The notes below the pieces were generated by a model. It made no database searches and was not told the origin of the DNA. It was given only the letters and a program-made list of their open reading frames with translations. A stretch of DNA of 64,000 bases, from positions 2,451,825-2,515,824 of the forward strand of contig JAQFVV010000064.1 of assembly GCA_028023455.1 (NCBI GenBank), in the 5' to 3' direction. How positions within the stretch are numbered: position 1 is the stretch's first letter; every line of letters starts with the position of its first letter. Below are positions 34,797 to 49,933 of the stretch, one piece after another. The translations under genes and the position numbers were made by a program. The stretch comes from Epiperipatus broadwayi. Its lineage: Eukaryota > Onychophora > Udeonychophora > Euonychophora > Peripatidae.

Positions 34797-35240
34797 TATA
34801 ACGATTCGGAAGAATAGATGACTTAACGTATCTACACTACAGGGCGCCACTAGGCATTTGAACCTAGAAAATTTATATAGTAGGCAGATAAGTAAGTTAA
34901 AAAAATTTTTTATTTTATTTTATATATTTTGATTCTGATTGTTAGCCCATTGTCACTAGCTCAGTGGAACAGCAGAGATTTATATTTTATAATAAATTCT
35001 TGTCTAAGATATATTTCAATATTAAAAAAGGAATAAAATAAGCCACTGCCAGTAATTATATACACAAACATTTATTTATGCACATATATATATATATATG
35101 ATAAACAAAAATGCAAGTTAAAAAACTTGCTAACGCTTGTATTTATGTCCACAGATGGCGTCCTACCAAGACTGCCAATCAAGCGTATGTTTTGTTTACA
35201 TAAACGTCAGAGTAGTTAGTATTCACTATCTCTAACTATA

Positions 35241-35298
35241 ATTCCACTTTCAGATCATGATTTCAAGCTATTTGCTATCGTCAGTGAAAGACAGGAAT
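35241..35298 (-). ncRNA. Hammerhead ribozyme, 409-bp family, left monomer 1
   Basis: Reverse complement of the motif detailed at 36420-36477, identical by eye across the core. Confidence 0.8.
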
Positions 35299-35649
35299 AA
35301 AGAAACTAGATCTGAATACAAACTCTGAGCGTTTATGAAACAATTTCTATTCAGCTTGCAAGCGTGAATTTTTTAGACATGTAATGTCTTCAAACTCAGC
35401 ATAGCAAACCAGATAGGTACATGGGTCTGATCTCAGTTCAGCATCACCACATAGTAGAAGCCTCTGCAATCTATATCATTGCAAGGAAGACCTCAAAGGT
35501 ACATTTATGATAAACAAAAATGCAAGTTAAAAAACTTGCTAACGCTTGTATTTATGTCCACAGATGGCGTCCTACCAAGACTGCCAATCAAGCGTATGTT
35601 TTGTTTACATAAACGTCAGAGTAGTTAGTATTCACTATCTCTAACTATA

Positions 35650-35707
35650 ATTCCACTTTCAGATCATGATTTCAAGCTATTTGCTATCGTCAGTGAAAGA
35701 CAGGAAT
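35650..35707 (-). ncRNA. Hammerhead ribozyme, 409-bp family, left monomer 2
   Basis: Same sequence as left monomer 1, 409 bp away. Confidence 0.8.
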
Positions 35708-36058
35708 AAAGAAACTAGATCTGAATACAAACTCTGAGCGTTTATAAAACAATTTCTATTCAGCTTGCAAGCGTGAATTTTTTAGACACGTAATGTCTTC
35801 AAACTCAGCATAGCAAACCAGATAGCTACATGGGTCTGATCTCAGTTCAGCATCACCACATAGTAGAAGCCTCTGCAATCTATATCATTGCAAGGAAGAC
35901 CTCAAAGGTACATTTATGATAAACAAAAATGCAAGTTAAAAAACTTGCTAACGCTTGTATTTATGTCCACAGATGGCGTCCTACCAAGACTGCCAATCAA
36001 GCGTATGTTTTGTTTACATAAACGTCAGAGTAGTTAGTATTCACTATCTCTAACTATA

Positions 36059-36116
36059 ATTCCACTTTCAGATCATGATTTCAAGCTATTTGCTATCGTC
36101 AGTGAAAGACAGGAAT
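36059..36116 (-). ncRNA. Hammerhead ribozyme, 409-bp family, left monomer 3
   Basis: Same sequence, 409 bp after monomer 2 and about 150 bp before the palindrome centre. Confidence 0.8.
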
Positions 36117-36419
36117 AAAGAAACTAGATCTGAATACAAACTCTGAGCGTTTATGAAACAATTTCTATTCAGCTTGCAAGCGTGAATTTTTTAGACACGT
36201 AATGTCTTCAAACTCAGCATAGCAAACCAGATAGCTACATGGGTCTGATCTCAGTTCAGCATCACATGTGGTGATGCTGAACTGAGATCAGACCCATGTA
36301 GCTATCTGGTTTGCTATGCTGAGTTTGAAGACATTACGTGTCTAAAAAATTCACGCTTGCAAGCTGAATAGAAATTGTTTCATAAACGCTCAGAGTTTGT
36401 ATTCAGATCTAGTTTCTTT

Positions 36420-36477
36420 ATTCCTGTCTTTCACTGACGATAGCAAATAGCTTGAAATCATGATCTGAAAGTGGAAT
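36420..36477 (+). ncRNA. Hammerhead ribozyme, 409-bp family, right monomer 1
   Basis: Type I layout. Stem I is an outer helix ATTCC/GGAAT, an internal loop, and an inner helix CTTTCA/TGAAAG, all pairs perfect. Box 1 is CTGACGA (36434-36440). Stem II is AGC/GCT with an AAATA loop and a T-T closing pair. Box 2 is GAAA (36454-36457). Stem III is AT/AT (or ATC/GAT). The triplet ATC ends at 36465, the predicted cleavage site. All invariant core bases are present. The very short stem III suggests dimer-assisted activity, which the tandem arrangement permits. Confidence 0.83.
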
Positions 36478-36828
36478 TATAGTTAGAGATAGTGAATACT
36501 AACTACTCTGATGTTTATGTAAACAAAACATACGCTTGATTGGCAGTCTTGGTAGGACGCCATCTGTGGACATAAATACAAGCGTTAGCAAGTTTTTTAA
36601 CTTGCATTTTTGTTTATCATAAATGTACCTTTGAGGTCTTCCTTGCAATGATATAGATTGCAGAGGCTTCTACTATGTGGTGATGCTGAACTGAGATCAG
36701 ACCCATGTAGCTATCTGGTTTGCTATGCTGAGTTTGAAGACATTACGTGTCTAAAAAATTCACGCTTGCAAGCTGAATAGAAATTGTTTCATAAACACTC
36801 AGAGTTTGTATTCAGATCTAGTTTCTTT

Positions 36829-36886
36829 ATTCCTGTCTTTCACTGACGATAGCAAATAGCTTGAAATCATGATCTGAAAGTGGAAT
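36829..36886 (+). ncRNA. Hammerhead ribozyme, 409-bp family, right monomer 2
   Basis: Same as 36420-36477. Predicted cleavage after 36874, giving a 409-nt RNA between sites. Confidence 0.83.
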
Positions 36887-37237
36887 TATAGTTAGAGATA
36901 GTGAATACTAACTACTCTGACGTTTATGTAAACAAAACATACGCTTGATTGGCAGTCTTGGTAGGACGCCATCTGTGGACATAAATACAAGCGTTAGCAA
37001 GTTTTTTAACTTGCATTTTTGTTTATCATAAATGTACCTTTGAGGTCTTCCTTGCAATGATATAGATTGCAGAGGCTTCTACTATGTGGTGATGCTGAAC
37101 TGAGATCAGACCCATGTACCTATCTGGTTTGCTATGCTGAGTTTGAAGACATTACGTGTCTAAAAAATTCACGCTTGCAAGCTGAATAGAAATTGTTTCA
37201 TAAACGCTCAGAGTTTGTATTCAGATCTAGTTTCTTT

Positions 37238-37295
37238 ATTCCTGTCTTTCACTGACGATAGCAAATAGCTTGAAATCATGATCTGAAAGTGGAAT
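37238..37295 (+). ncRNA. Hammerhead ribozyme, 409-bp family, right monomer 3
   Basis: Same as 36420-36477. Predicted cleavage after 37283. Confidence 0.83.
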
Positions 37296-39233
37296 TATAG
37301 TTAGAGATAGTGAATACTAACTACTCTGACGTTTATGTAAACAAAACATACGCTTGATTGGCAGTCTTGGTAGGACGCCATCTGTGGATATATATATATA
37401 TATAAAATTTAGCATTATTATTTTAGTATGTTTAATTTTTAAAATTTAACTTACATTTTTAACTTTGATTTTAGATTTTAATTTACATTTTAATTTTTAT
37501 AAGTTATTATAAGTTCGCACAGATGGATTTATGAAAGTTAGTTTTATAATGTTGAGTATAGATCGGTTACATAGATTACACGGTTAAAAATATTTCAAAA
37601 TAAACATAACCGATCAAAATACAAAGTCATTGATAATGTCAGTTGCAGAGGGAATACAAGAAACCCAATGGCATTCATCATAAGATGCCACATTGACATC
37701 GATGACTTATATATTCTAATCGAATATGAAAACCATAAACATAAGCAACTGATAACGAATCCATGCAATGTCCATACCCAACTTAAATTTAATGCATTTT
37801 TATTTAGAATGTCAAGTATGAATAGACTACATACATTTGCATTTGAAAAAAAAATTCTATCCTTATTTAACCTTAGGCCAAAAGTTCACACTCAAACCAA
37901 TGTCAATCCATCTGATATATCAATGCATTCAATGTAACACGAATACGGCAGCACAAAAGGTTAAGAGAAGAAATTGCCTCTCATCAGATAGGAATACTAC
38001 ATCTATCTGACGAGAGGAGCAATAAAAAAAAACTCCATAGGAAAGGACTGCGGTCATTTTGCTGACTTACAATTGCATTCCATAGGCAAAAAAGAAGTGT
38101 GTGGCATATAAAGTGATTCTGCCCGTAGTGAATTTCGTACTACATCTACAAATTACACCAATATATCCAATCCATTGACCTAATTTAACTACAAAATAAA
38201 TAACCTAAGATTACCCTCCCCTAATATAACTTTAAAAATCTATATAACCATTCACTCCCGACTTAAGTTTAACATTTATATAATTTAATTTAACGAAAAA
38301 CAAAAATCATAATAAAAACTTAAAAGAACAAAAAATAAAATGGAAATGATTTTACAAAAGAAATACATCAAATTAAAATTACTTATTAATAAATAAAGTT
38401 GGTCAGATAGGATTCTATTGCAATTATTTTAAATATGGAAAGTTTTTAATTTAATGTTCATGAATTATCTAAAGTTCTTACGGTTTTAAAAGGTCCATAA
38501 TTTTTAGTTGTTTGTAATTTTGAATGGGAATTCCCACACCGTCCTGAAGATATTGGTATCCAGTTAGCCATTAGTTTTTTTACTTATCTGGAGGTCTTTT
38601 ACTTTAGCTGGTCCTTAATGTAGAAAACAATGTTATTTTTTTTTAACAAAACTGAAGGGATTGAAGAGTGCATCTTTTCAACCTTTTCTCCCACAACTCT
38701 GCACTAATACATATCACCAATGCTGTCATACATCTTTTCCTCTAATTAATTTTTTTATTTCCAAACCTTTTCTTTTATATTAATTTTGCAGATTAACTCA
38801 ACATTAAGTCATGATGATGAAGACCTTTTCATTGAGATCCGATTCCTAAGGGATTTCTTTTTATTTGCTATTAGTTTCTATTGTTTTTCATACATTTAAA
38901 TGCCCAAGGGCTAGTTCACTTTGACTAATTAAAATAATCATTTCCATTTTTCAATAACATTAATTGATTTGTTTTCCAAACTTAAAGATATATTTTTATC
39001 TCTAAATCTTTTTAAGTTTTTACTTTTAAAATACTTTTTCTATTTTTAATAAAGTTTTATTTTAATAATTTTTTTCGTCTGTGCAATTATATATATATAT
39101 ATACGAGTTTAAGATGATTTTTTAATTTTCAATTTTTAATTCTTAAAAAAAGAAGTTTTATTTGCGAACTTTTATTTTTTTCATGTTTAATAATAAAAAA
39201 ACAATGTAACGTCGTATGTGCCCATTACAATAT

Positions 39234-39715
39234 ATATATAATTTAATAACTAATGTTATATAAAAAGAATAAAAATTATCAATAAAAATAAAAGATTAGT
39301 ATAATATTTTGTAGCCATGGAAAAGGTGAATTAAAAGATAAACTATAGAAAGTATCCCAAAAGAACATTCTAGATCAATTACAGATTGTAAAAATTCCTT
39401 TATTATTAATTATTCCAGTCTAATCAAACATTTTCAATGTATACAAAGCCTGGAATATTCCTAGGGAAATCAGAATGCTATAGAATTCTATAAAAATTGA
39501 GGCTCAAATATCCCAATATTCTGCAGGTTAGTAAGTGAGTGCAGGAAACAGTATAGATCTTTAATAATTTTTATGTAAACCTTGGGTGATCATTTGTCAA
39601 ATTCTTCTATTTCTAGGTAATCATGGGTGTACTGATATATATACAGAAAAATTTGAATATTAAAGATATAGATATATTAAAATATAGATAAATAGATATT
39701 TGTGTGTAATCATGT
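39234..39715. other. Unassigned AT-rich spacer
   Basis: No gene or repeat end recognised. Confidence 0.5.
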
Positions 39716-42980
<3,265 letters not shown>

Positions 42981-44087
42981 AAAAATATAATTGAAACTTC
43001 TATTCCGTCACTTATTCTTAAAACATATCAGTAAAGTCATCTGAAAAAGACATTGTATTTATCTTAAATGGATGGCGTTAAAATTTGCAGAAATTTTGTT
43101 ATTTTTACATCAAATTATAATAATTTATTTTCTTTCAATGTTTAATAATAAGCAAAATACTGTAGAAATAATCGACAAAAAAGTTTACTTCTATTAATTA
43201 TTTCAGTTCAGTGATTGTTGAATTCCTTTTATGAAGCAAGTGTGTGATAGATTAAAAATATCAATATTATTCAAATATCTGCTATATAAGTATGACAATC
43301 CGTTGATTTTTTTCAAACAATATTAATGAAATATAGAGAATACTTTTTTTACTTTCAAAAATAAAGTTTATTTACACTCTAAGAAAATACAGAAGGTTAA
43401 TCCATATTCTAGGTCTCAATATGACAGGTCAGAAATTACAAACAATAAATGGGGATGGATTATAAATACAATCAAAATGGATAAAAAAGTTTACATTAAA
43501 TATAATATGACTATTAAACTAAACAAGGTTTTGATTGCATTATACAAAGTCTGATAACACAATGCTGGGGCACAGGTAAATCATTTGAGCAAATGTGAAG
43601 TAAACAGGAAAACAAATATAAGTCAGTTACATTATAAATGGGTTACAATATAAACAAATGTCAAATAGTTCTAAAAGCAAGAGGAAAATCTGGAGTAACA
43701 ATGCCAGATAAACCAGTCAGTGACATATAACATTTACAAAATAGGATAACAATGTTTATAGTATAAAGGGCTAACAATATTGAGCCCTAATGAATTGACA
43801 TATTTTTACTATTCAGTTTGTGGATTCTGTATAGTTTTAAGTAAAAAAAATATATTTCTCATTTCATTTTTTTTTTCAATGTCAATATGACATTTATAAG
43901 TCCATTATTACACCAATTGTTATTTAAATTTATTTATTTTTTTTAAAAGTCAATAATTTTTGGAATGTATGCTGAATATTTTGACCTAAGCTAATGTGAA
44001 TTCCTTACAACAAACGTATAGTAAAACATCGGAGCGCATAACATAAATGTGGTGCCAGAATTATAATATTACTCATCACTAAAAAAG
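42981..44087. other. Unassigned, intron-like
   Basis: AT-rich. 43380-43800 is slightly less so but shows no frame or repeat that I recognise. Confidence 0.45.
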
Positions 44088-44975
44088 ATTTATTTTTATA
44101 AAGCGCAAACAATATTGAAATTAAATTGAGAGACTGCAAAACCTCTTGCGCTCATTACTATAACAGCCAATCAGATCGTAAATACAAGACAGAGAATTTC
44201 ACAAGAATAGGGTGGTCCACTCTATTTCTTACTTGTCTTTCTATATATCCAAGCCAGTCTAAAGTACTTAGATCAGAAAGCATGAATATTAAATATCTTC
44301 ACACTTAACTCCCTGAGTTTAAATTATGAACATATAGCATGAAATCCTATGATTTACTATGCAGTAGTTTTAGATGTTATAACATGCAGTAACATATGTA
44401 AATAATATTTATTTTTATAAAGTGCAAACAGTATTGAAATTAAATTGAGAGACTGCAAAACCTCTTGCACTCATTACTATAGCAGCCAATCAGATCGTAA
44501 ATACAAGATAGAGAATTTAACAAGAATAGGGTGGTCCACCTTATTCTTTACTTGTCTTTCTATATATCTGTCTTGTATTTATGATCTGATTGGCTGTTAT
44601 AGTAATGAGCATGAGAGGTTTTGCAGTCTCTCAATTTAATTTCAATACTGTTTGCGCTTTATAAAAAGAAATATTATTTACATATGTTACTGCATGTTAT
44701 AACATCTAAAAACTACTGTGTAGTAAATCGTAGGATTTCATGCTGTATGTTCATAATTTAAACTCAGTGAATTAAGTGTGAAGATATTTAATATTCACAC
44801 TTTTAGATCTAAGTACTTTAGATTGGCTTGGATATATAGAAAGACAAGTAAAGAATAGGGTGGACTACCCTATTCTTGTTAAATTCTCTGTCTTGTATTT
44901 ACGATCTGATTGGCTATTATAGTAATGCGCGCGAGAGGTTTTGCAGCCTCTCAATTTAATTTTAAAAAGGATTCA
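44088..44975. repeat. Palindrome of 319-bp monomers
   Basis: Two direct copies (aagcgcaaac at 44101, aagtgcaaac at 44420) run into an inverted copy from about 44568 to 44975. Shared blocks are gagagactgcaaaacctctt, ccaatcagatcgtaaatac and agaatagggtgg. The architecture matches the 409-bp palindrome, but I find no hammerhead core in it. Confidence 0.8.
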
Positions 44976-45302
44976 CATATTCTATAAACTTTTATTATAT
45001 TTTTAAGCTTCACAGATACATATAGCAGCAACGTGTTAAAGAATCATCCCATTTCAATCCCAAAGAAAGAAAAAAATAATGATGGATAAATGAGTTTTGC
45101 AATGTCAATACAAACAGAAACACAAATACTTCCACATATGCAATATGCTACTGTCTTTTTCTGTTGATATTAACTGTTGATTTCTTCAGCAAAAAATGTT
45201 TCTCTCACAGTTACTTCAATTCCATATTCAATTCTATTTCTCAAATAATATTTCTTGTGATTTAATGGTCACATGACATATATAGCTTGCATTACTCATA
45301 TG
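44976..45302. other. Unassigned AT-rich spacer
   Basis: No gene recognised. Confidence 0.5.
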
Positions 45303-45502
45303 TAATATATAAAGAGCCTGCTAATAGCTCTAAACAAGTTTATTTTATTTTTATGATAAATGCTACAAGCAAAAGCCTTTATCTATGATGGTCCACATCC
45401 CCAGACTGGTTTTGAGCTATGGCTCTCATCAGTGAGGTGCTAAGACATTAGATTCAAAATATTAATTCAAGCTTGTTTAGAACTATTAGCGGCTCTTTAT
45501 AT
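45303..45502 (-). repeat. Stem-loop element with hammerhead core
   Basis: Inverted ends pair: tataaagagcctgctaatag and ctctaaacaag on the left against cttgtttagaactattag-cggctctttata on the right. The loop of about 130 bp contains a hammerhead motif on the minus strand. It shares the ctcactga-gccagtctggggat phrase with the 441-bp family. LTR copy L4 abuts it on the right. Confidence 0.65.
45399..45437 (-). ncRNA. Hammerhead ribozyme motif with one core change
   Basis: Minus strand: stem I CCTCA/TGGGG, box 1 CTGATGA, stem II GAGC/GCTC with a CATA loop (perfect), then AAAA in place of GAAA, C, CA loop and triplet GTC. Only the G of GAAA is changed, which should abolish cleavage. Stem III is the minimal AC/GT. 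Confidence 0.7.
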
Positions 45503-47140
45503 TGTAATGGTATATAATATGTCGTTACATTAATTTAAGATTAAAATAATAAGTTTGTAAATAAAAACTAAAAGCTAAAAGTTAGAGTTGTTATATATAT
45601 ATATATATATAACATATGACATCTGTGTGAATATATATATATATATATATATATATTCACACAGATGCAAAACTTTAAAAGTATTTTTTTTTAAATAAAA
45701 AAAAAAGTATTTGAATGTATTTTTTGTAAAAAAAAAGATAAAAGATCTAAATATAAAATATTTTAGTAAAAAGTAACGTAAGAAAAAATAGAAACAGGTA
45801 TTAATTAATTCCTGAAATCTCAAAATGGAAATGATTGTGTTATTAATTATCGAAAAGCAAACTAGCCCTTGGGAATCTTATATAATTAAAAAGTCAGATG
45901 AAAGATATAGATAAAAATTAAAGATTGTTTCCTGCTCTGAAGCAGAATGTCCAATAGAAGCAGAAACAAATGCTCAGACCCTAATGAAAATGATTGATTG
46001 TTCAGTGAATCCAGATGATATGTATAAAAGGAAAAAATCCAAATTAAGAACAGTTCCAGCTTAATTTTGTGAGAAGGGCGATAAGATGCACTTGTCACTC
46101 TCGCTCACTTATTTCAAATGAAATGACTGTTGAATTATGAATGGTACTGTTGCAGACCTGAATAAAATAATACCAGGATTGAAACAGCTAATGCCACCTT
46201 CAGATAGACCGGTCTTCAAATAAAGATTTTATGGAAATTGACACCAGAAACTGGGACTCTTCTACTGTAAGAGATATAACTGAATATTTTTTAAAAAAAT
46301 AATTAAGAACTTTCAGGATTTGACAAGCTAAACCTAAATCTTTTAAAATGAAATTTAATCTGACTTTTCAAATCAATTATTAATGTTTAATTTTTATACA
46401 TTTGAGTTTTCTGACTTAATCATTTCCATTTTTTTAATATTTATTAAATTATTTAAATGCATTAAATTTAAGTTGGGTACAGATGACTGCATAGATTCGT
46501 TAATGTTTAATTATGTTTTTTATTTTCATATTTGATTAAAATATGTAGATATTCTATAAATTTGATACCTCATGCTGAGTATCTAAAAATGTATTTATTA
46601 GAATATCTTTTAAGTTATTGGTGTCAATGCAGCATCTTATGATGAATGCCATTGGGTTTCTTGTAGATTTCCCTCTGCAATTCCATCAATGACTTTATAT
46701 TTTGATCATTTGTGTTTATTTTGAAATGTTTTTAACTGAGTAATCTATGTAGCCTATCTGTACTCAACATTCTAAAGTAAAATTTATTACCATCTGTGTG
46801 AATAGTTTAAAATAATAATTTAAATTTAAAAATTAATATTAAAATCTAAAGAAATTTTATTCCTCAATTTTATTTATATGTGCGTTAATAAATGTTTTGT
46901 GTGTTAATTACTGGTAGTGGTTTATTTTATTGTTTTAAATATTAATATATTTTGAGAATATAAATCTTTATTAAAACTTATAAAAATGTTTTAAATTTCT
47001 GCTATGGTTGAAATAATATATATATATAAATTGGATCTTAACAGCACGTATCTGCCTACTCTAAAAATTTTCCAGGTTTAAATGGACTGGTGAGACCTGT
47101 ATGGCAGATACGGTAAGACTCATTTTCTCTGACCATTATA
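45503..47140 (+). mobile_element. Solo LTR, copy L4 (decayed)
   Basis: Begins TGTAATGG at 45503 and ends CATTATA at 47140, with ATAT on both sides (45499-45502, 47141-47144). The interior follows L5, shortened by deletions. Extra AT runs and a local inverted duplication of tcacacagatg occur near 45620-45668. Confidence 0.6.
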
Positions 47141-47461
47141 ATATGTATATATTCAAAATTAAAATTCATGGAATTGTACAATATATAAATATTTTCCAGC
47201 TTAGCACAATACAATAATTTTTGCAAAAAAATAACAGCCATCCCTTCTATAAATAAATGAAGTCACAAAAAGAGATGACTAAAAATTATTGACTTATTCT
47301 TGGCTGTAGAATATTTTAATTATATGGATAGTCATTGTATTTTTATATATTTTTTATTTATTGTAAGAATTTATTTTTCTAACAGAATATATACATATAT
47401 AAGTGTAATGATGCTCAAGGCTAAATGTGTTTGTAAGTAATCATTAATAACATTTCAACAC

Positions 47462-47608
47462 TTAAACAATATCAATATCAATATAATCATCAGTTTCAAA
47501 CTGTTTTCAGGGCAACCCCCTTTTAACAATAAAGGAGATTGTCTTGACAACAGTTTGAAATTGTTGATTGTTATTGATATTGGGATTGTCTAAGTGTTTA
47601 CTGGTTCA
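47462..47608. repeat. Palindrome sharing the 359-bp repeat core
   Basis: Arms of about 60 bp (cacttaaacaatatcaat and gatattgggattgtctaagtg) surround ttttcagggcaaccccctttt-aacaataaagg. The same core phrase occurs near 3650 and in the array at 55 kb. Confidence 0.65.
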
Positions 47609-47649
47609 GTATAATTCTATGTCTTCATATGAAATTTTTTCCACAATAG

Positions 47650-47778
47650 CTATGAAGATCAATGGTACAGAATTTACCAGTTCAGCAGATGAGATTACAA
47701 CAAGCATAGAAAATAAAAGCAAGATGATGGAAGAGAAAAAGAATCAGGAGAAAGAGTTTGCTAATTCTTATAAAACTG
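47650..47778 (+). CDS. Candidate internal exon, 129 bp, phase 1-1
   Basis: Acceptor attttttccacaatag (AG at 47648-47649) and strong donor ACTG|GTAAGA (GT at 47779). Reading gives A or similar from the split codon, then MKINGTEFTSSADEITTSIE followed by NKSKMMEEKKNQEKEFANSYKT. It holds an NGT glycosylation sequon and a charged, helix-prone Glu/Lys segment. The length is a multiple of 3 and both flanking introns are phase 1, so the exon could be skipped without a shift. It is compatible with the signal exon at 15787 and the terminal exon at 62034. No family is recognised. Confidence 0.45.
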
Positions 47779-48311
47779 GTAAGAAATAATTATACAAGTT
47801 CTCACCTATGTACTACATTAGATATTATTTTAAAATGCTAACAAGTAAAAGACTTTATTTATTGTAATGATTGTTCCCATATAATTGTTATGTCAGATTC
47901 TGCAATTTAAGTCCAAAGACTAACTTGGAATCTCTCTTTCAATAATTATCTAATTTGTACCTTTATTCAGGAATATTTTTAATTAGCGAGTCCATGGATA
48001 ATGTAATATTAATATTGGCAAAAAACATACATTGTTATTCTTATTTTAATGATGATGGAAATCCTTAAAAAATCCAGATTAGTCAAATGTCTTGATTTAA
48101 TGACAATAAAAGCAAGTATGATTAAAGTAAATTATAATAAGATACCAATGGCACCATATCATAACACATACATTGGTCATGCCACAGATTTGTGATTGGA
48201 TATGTGTTGAAAGAATTTTAAAATTAATTAAAGTAGAACTTTTTTTAAGTGATGAACCCATAGGCAATTCAATTTGTTATTTAATAGAAAATAAATATAT
48301 GATTTTTTTCT
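47779..48311. other. Intron-like spacer
   Basis: AT-rich, no feature recognised. Confidence 0.5.
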
Positions 48312-48760
48312 ACAGTGCAGGCTTTCTCATACCTGCATTCAAATATGTAATATATAAGAGGTTTGAACTCAGACTTTCACATGATCCTCAACTATCCACA
48401 CTATCTCATACTGTTGACACACTTGATCACACTCATGTTGAAAGGATAAATAATCACCAATATGCATATTTTATGCTTAACGAGCACTCACCAATTGGTC
48501 CAAATTATCATTTCCACACATATACATGATCAATGCTCAGCTTATATTAATAAGATATCCAATCTTCATATTTTAATGGACAGGTTTCAATTTACTCCAC
48601 CCCACAACTCTTCAGTCATTTATTTCATTGAAAATTTGATGATGCAAAGCCTACATTGGTGCCAACCTTCTCATCCTACCCATGTTGACCATAAGACACT
48701 CTGATGACCTCTCATGTACAGGGAATACTCTGCTGACACTCAATTGATTAAATGTGTTTT
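48312..48760 (+). repeat. F repeat, near-complete forward copy
   Basis: Runs from cagtgcaggctttctcatacc through gtaatatataagaggtttga, gaccataagacactctgatg and ctcatgtacaggga. The hammerhead on its minus strand is degenerate (TTGGTGA for box 1, AAAA for box 2). The copy shows what the sequence at 56790-57001 plus 59960 looked like before the hAT insertion. Confidence 0.75.
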
Positions 48761-49261
48761 GATACACTACCTGATAATTTTAATTTGATACAACTTTTTA
48801 TAAATATTACAAGCCTTATTTATGTCCAATGAATTGAAGTTTATTTTTATTTATGAGAACTATAATTTATCAATCAATTCTATATCTTTGGTGTAGATTA
48901 TCTTTTATCTAAATGTCCAAACTATCAAATATGTAAACTTCAAGATTTTCAATTATTTATTTTAACAAAAAAAAAAAAACAAAGAAATTTCAAACAACTT
49001 ATTTTTTTAAGTTCACCACATCTTTTATTTTAGCTCTCTACCTACTTTATGTGTAATTAAACATACATTTTTTTATGATTTATGATTTAAGATTTTTTTT
49101 AATATTTAAATCTTTTACATAAGTAAATAAATAGTTTTGAACATGAATAATTATTTTATTTTAATTTTTTCAAAATTTATCGTTATTTGGAAACATTAAA
49201 TCTTCAAAACATCATTTTTCTGTTTTTGAATTCATTGCTTTTTTTAATATTCTTATATTTT
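48761..49261. other. AT-rich spacer
   Basis: No gene recognised. Confidence 0.5.
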
Positions 49262-49309
49262 ATTTTACTAACCGTTTCAACCAATCAACAGCCTTCATCA
49301 GAATTAAAT
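49262..49309 (-). ncRNA. Degenerate hammerhead-like motif
   Basis: Minus strand: CTGATGA (49301-49295), a 16-nt stem II region with several mismatches, GAAAC, a one-base loop, triplet GTT, and a stem I of about 7 pairs (TATTTAATT with AGTAAAAT). The boxes are right but stem II is poor, so a chance match is possible. Confidence 0.4.
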
Positions 49310-49399
49310 AATAGTTTTAAAACAAATATAAAAATTTATATAAATAGTCTTACATACATTATTTTAAAATATTGACAATCATTTTTAATTGTTAGCAAA

Positions 49400-49896
49400 T
49401 TAAATAGAATGGATTTTCCACTTTTCACTTATGAACTGTGCTAATTTATATAATCTCAATGATATTGTGTTGAGTACAGGAAAACTCTCAAATCCAAAAC
49501 ACAAGATGGAGATTTTTATAAATTCTGATTTATATAAGTTACTCTGAAGTGTTTTCATTTGAGAGTGTGAAGATGATACCATGTTCACTTTTATGTCCAT
49601 TAGTTTCTTTTATATATTAATATATGTGAAATTTTTTGATTGACTATTAGTCATGTTTAAAAATTAATAAAAACTATATGACTTTGAAATTTATTAATCA
49701 AGTGCATAGTATATATGTAATAAATAGAAAGGATTTTCACCTTTTTATATATGTGCTGTACTAATTTATATAAGTCCAACAATGTTGTCTTTATCTGGTG
49801 TTTTGGGTTTGAGAGTTTTCCTATACTCAACACAGCATTGTTGACTTTATCACATGTGTGAAAAAGTGAAAATTCTTTCCATCTAATTACATATAT
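49400..49896. repeat. G repeat family: one copy plus a foldback
   Basis: 49400-49610 (minus) and 49707-49896 share ttgagagttttcct-tactcaacaca and ttcacctttttatatatgtg. The second is palindromic: its right arm repeats catagtatatatgtaat and the following pyrimidines in reverse. A third copy flanks the hAT element at 52735-52920. Confidence 0.65.
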
Positions 49897-49933
49897 ACTA
49901 TGCACATGTTAAATGAATTTCAGAGTTACATAG

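Larger units (their letters stand above)
35100..37388. repeat. 2.3-kb palindrome of 409-bp hammerhead monomers
   Basis: The left arm 35100-36265 holds monomers starting at 35100, 35509 and 35918 (period 409; the third is cut). After a 5-bp spacer (36266-36270) the right arm 36271-37388 is the near-perfect reverse complement, 49 bp shorter. Copies differ at a handful of positions, such as cataaacactc against cataaacgctc. AT microsatellite adjoins both outer ends, inside LTR copy L3. No ORF is present. Each monomer carries one hammerhead ribozyme, antisense in the left arm and sense in the right. Confidence 0.88.
34797..39229 (-). mobile_element. Solo LTR, copy L3, split by the 409-bp palindrome
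   Basis: The left part (34797-35099) matches the terminal 300 bp of L2 (gggcgcca, aggcatttga-cctagaaaa, gttagcccattgtcactagctcag). The right part (37389-39229) continues the same element to ATTACA at 39229, with ATAT outside on both ends. Divergence from L2 and L5 is high, so this is an older copy. A frame at 37668-37937 keeps peptide similarity to interrupted frames in L2, for example LYILI-YEN and NPCNVHTQLKFNAF. Confidence 0.65.

Noticed and set aside
35100-37388. Treating the palindrome as a CRISPR-like array
   Set aside because: Units are 409 bp and contiguous with no spacers, in an animal genome.
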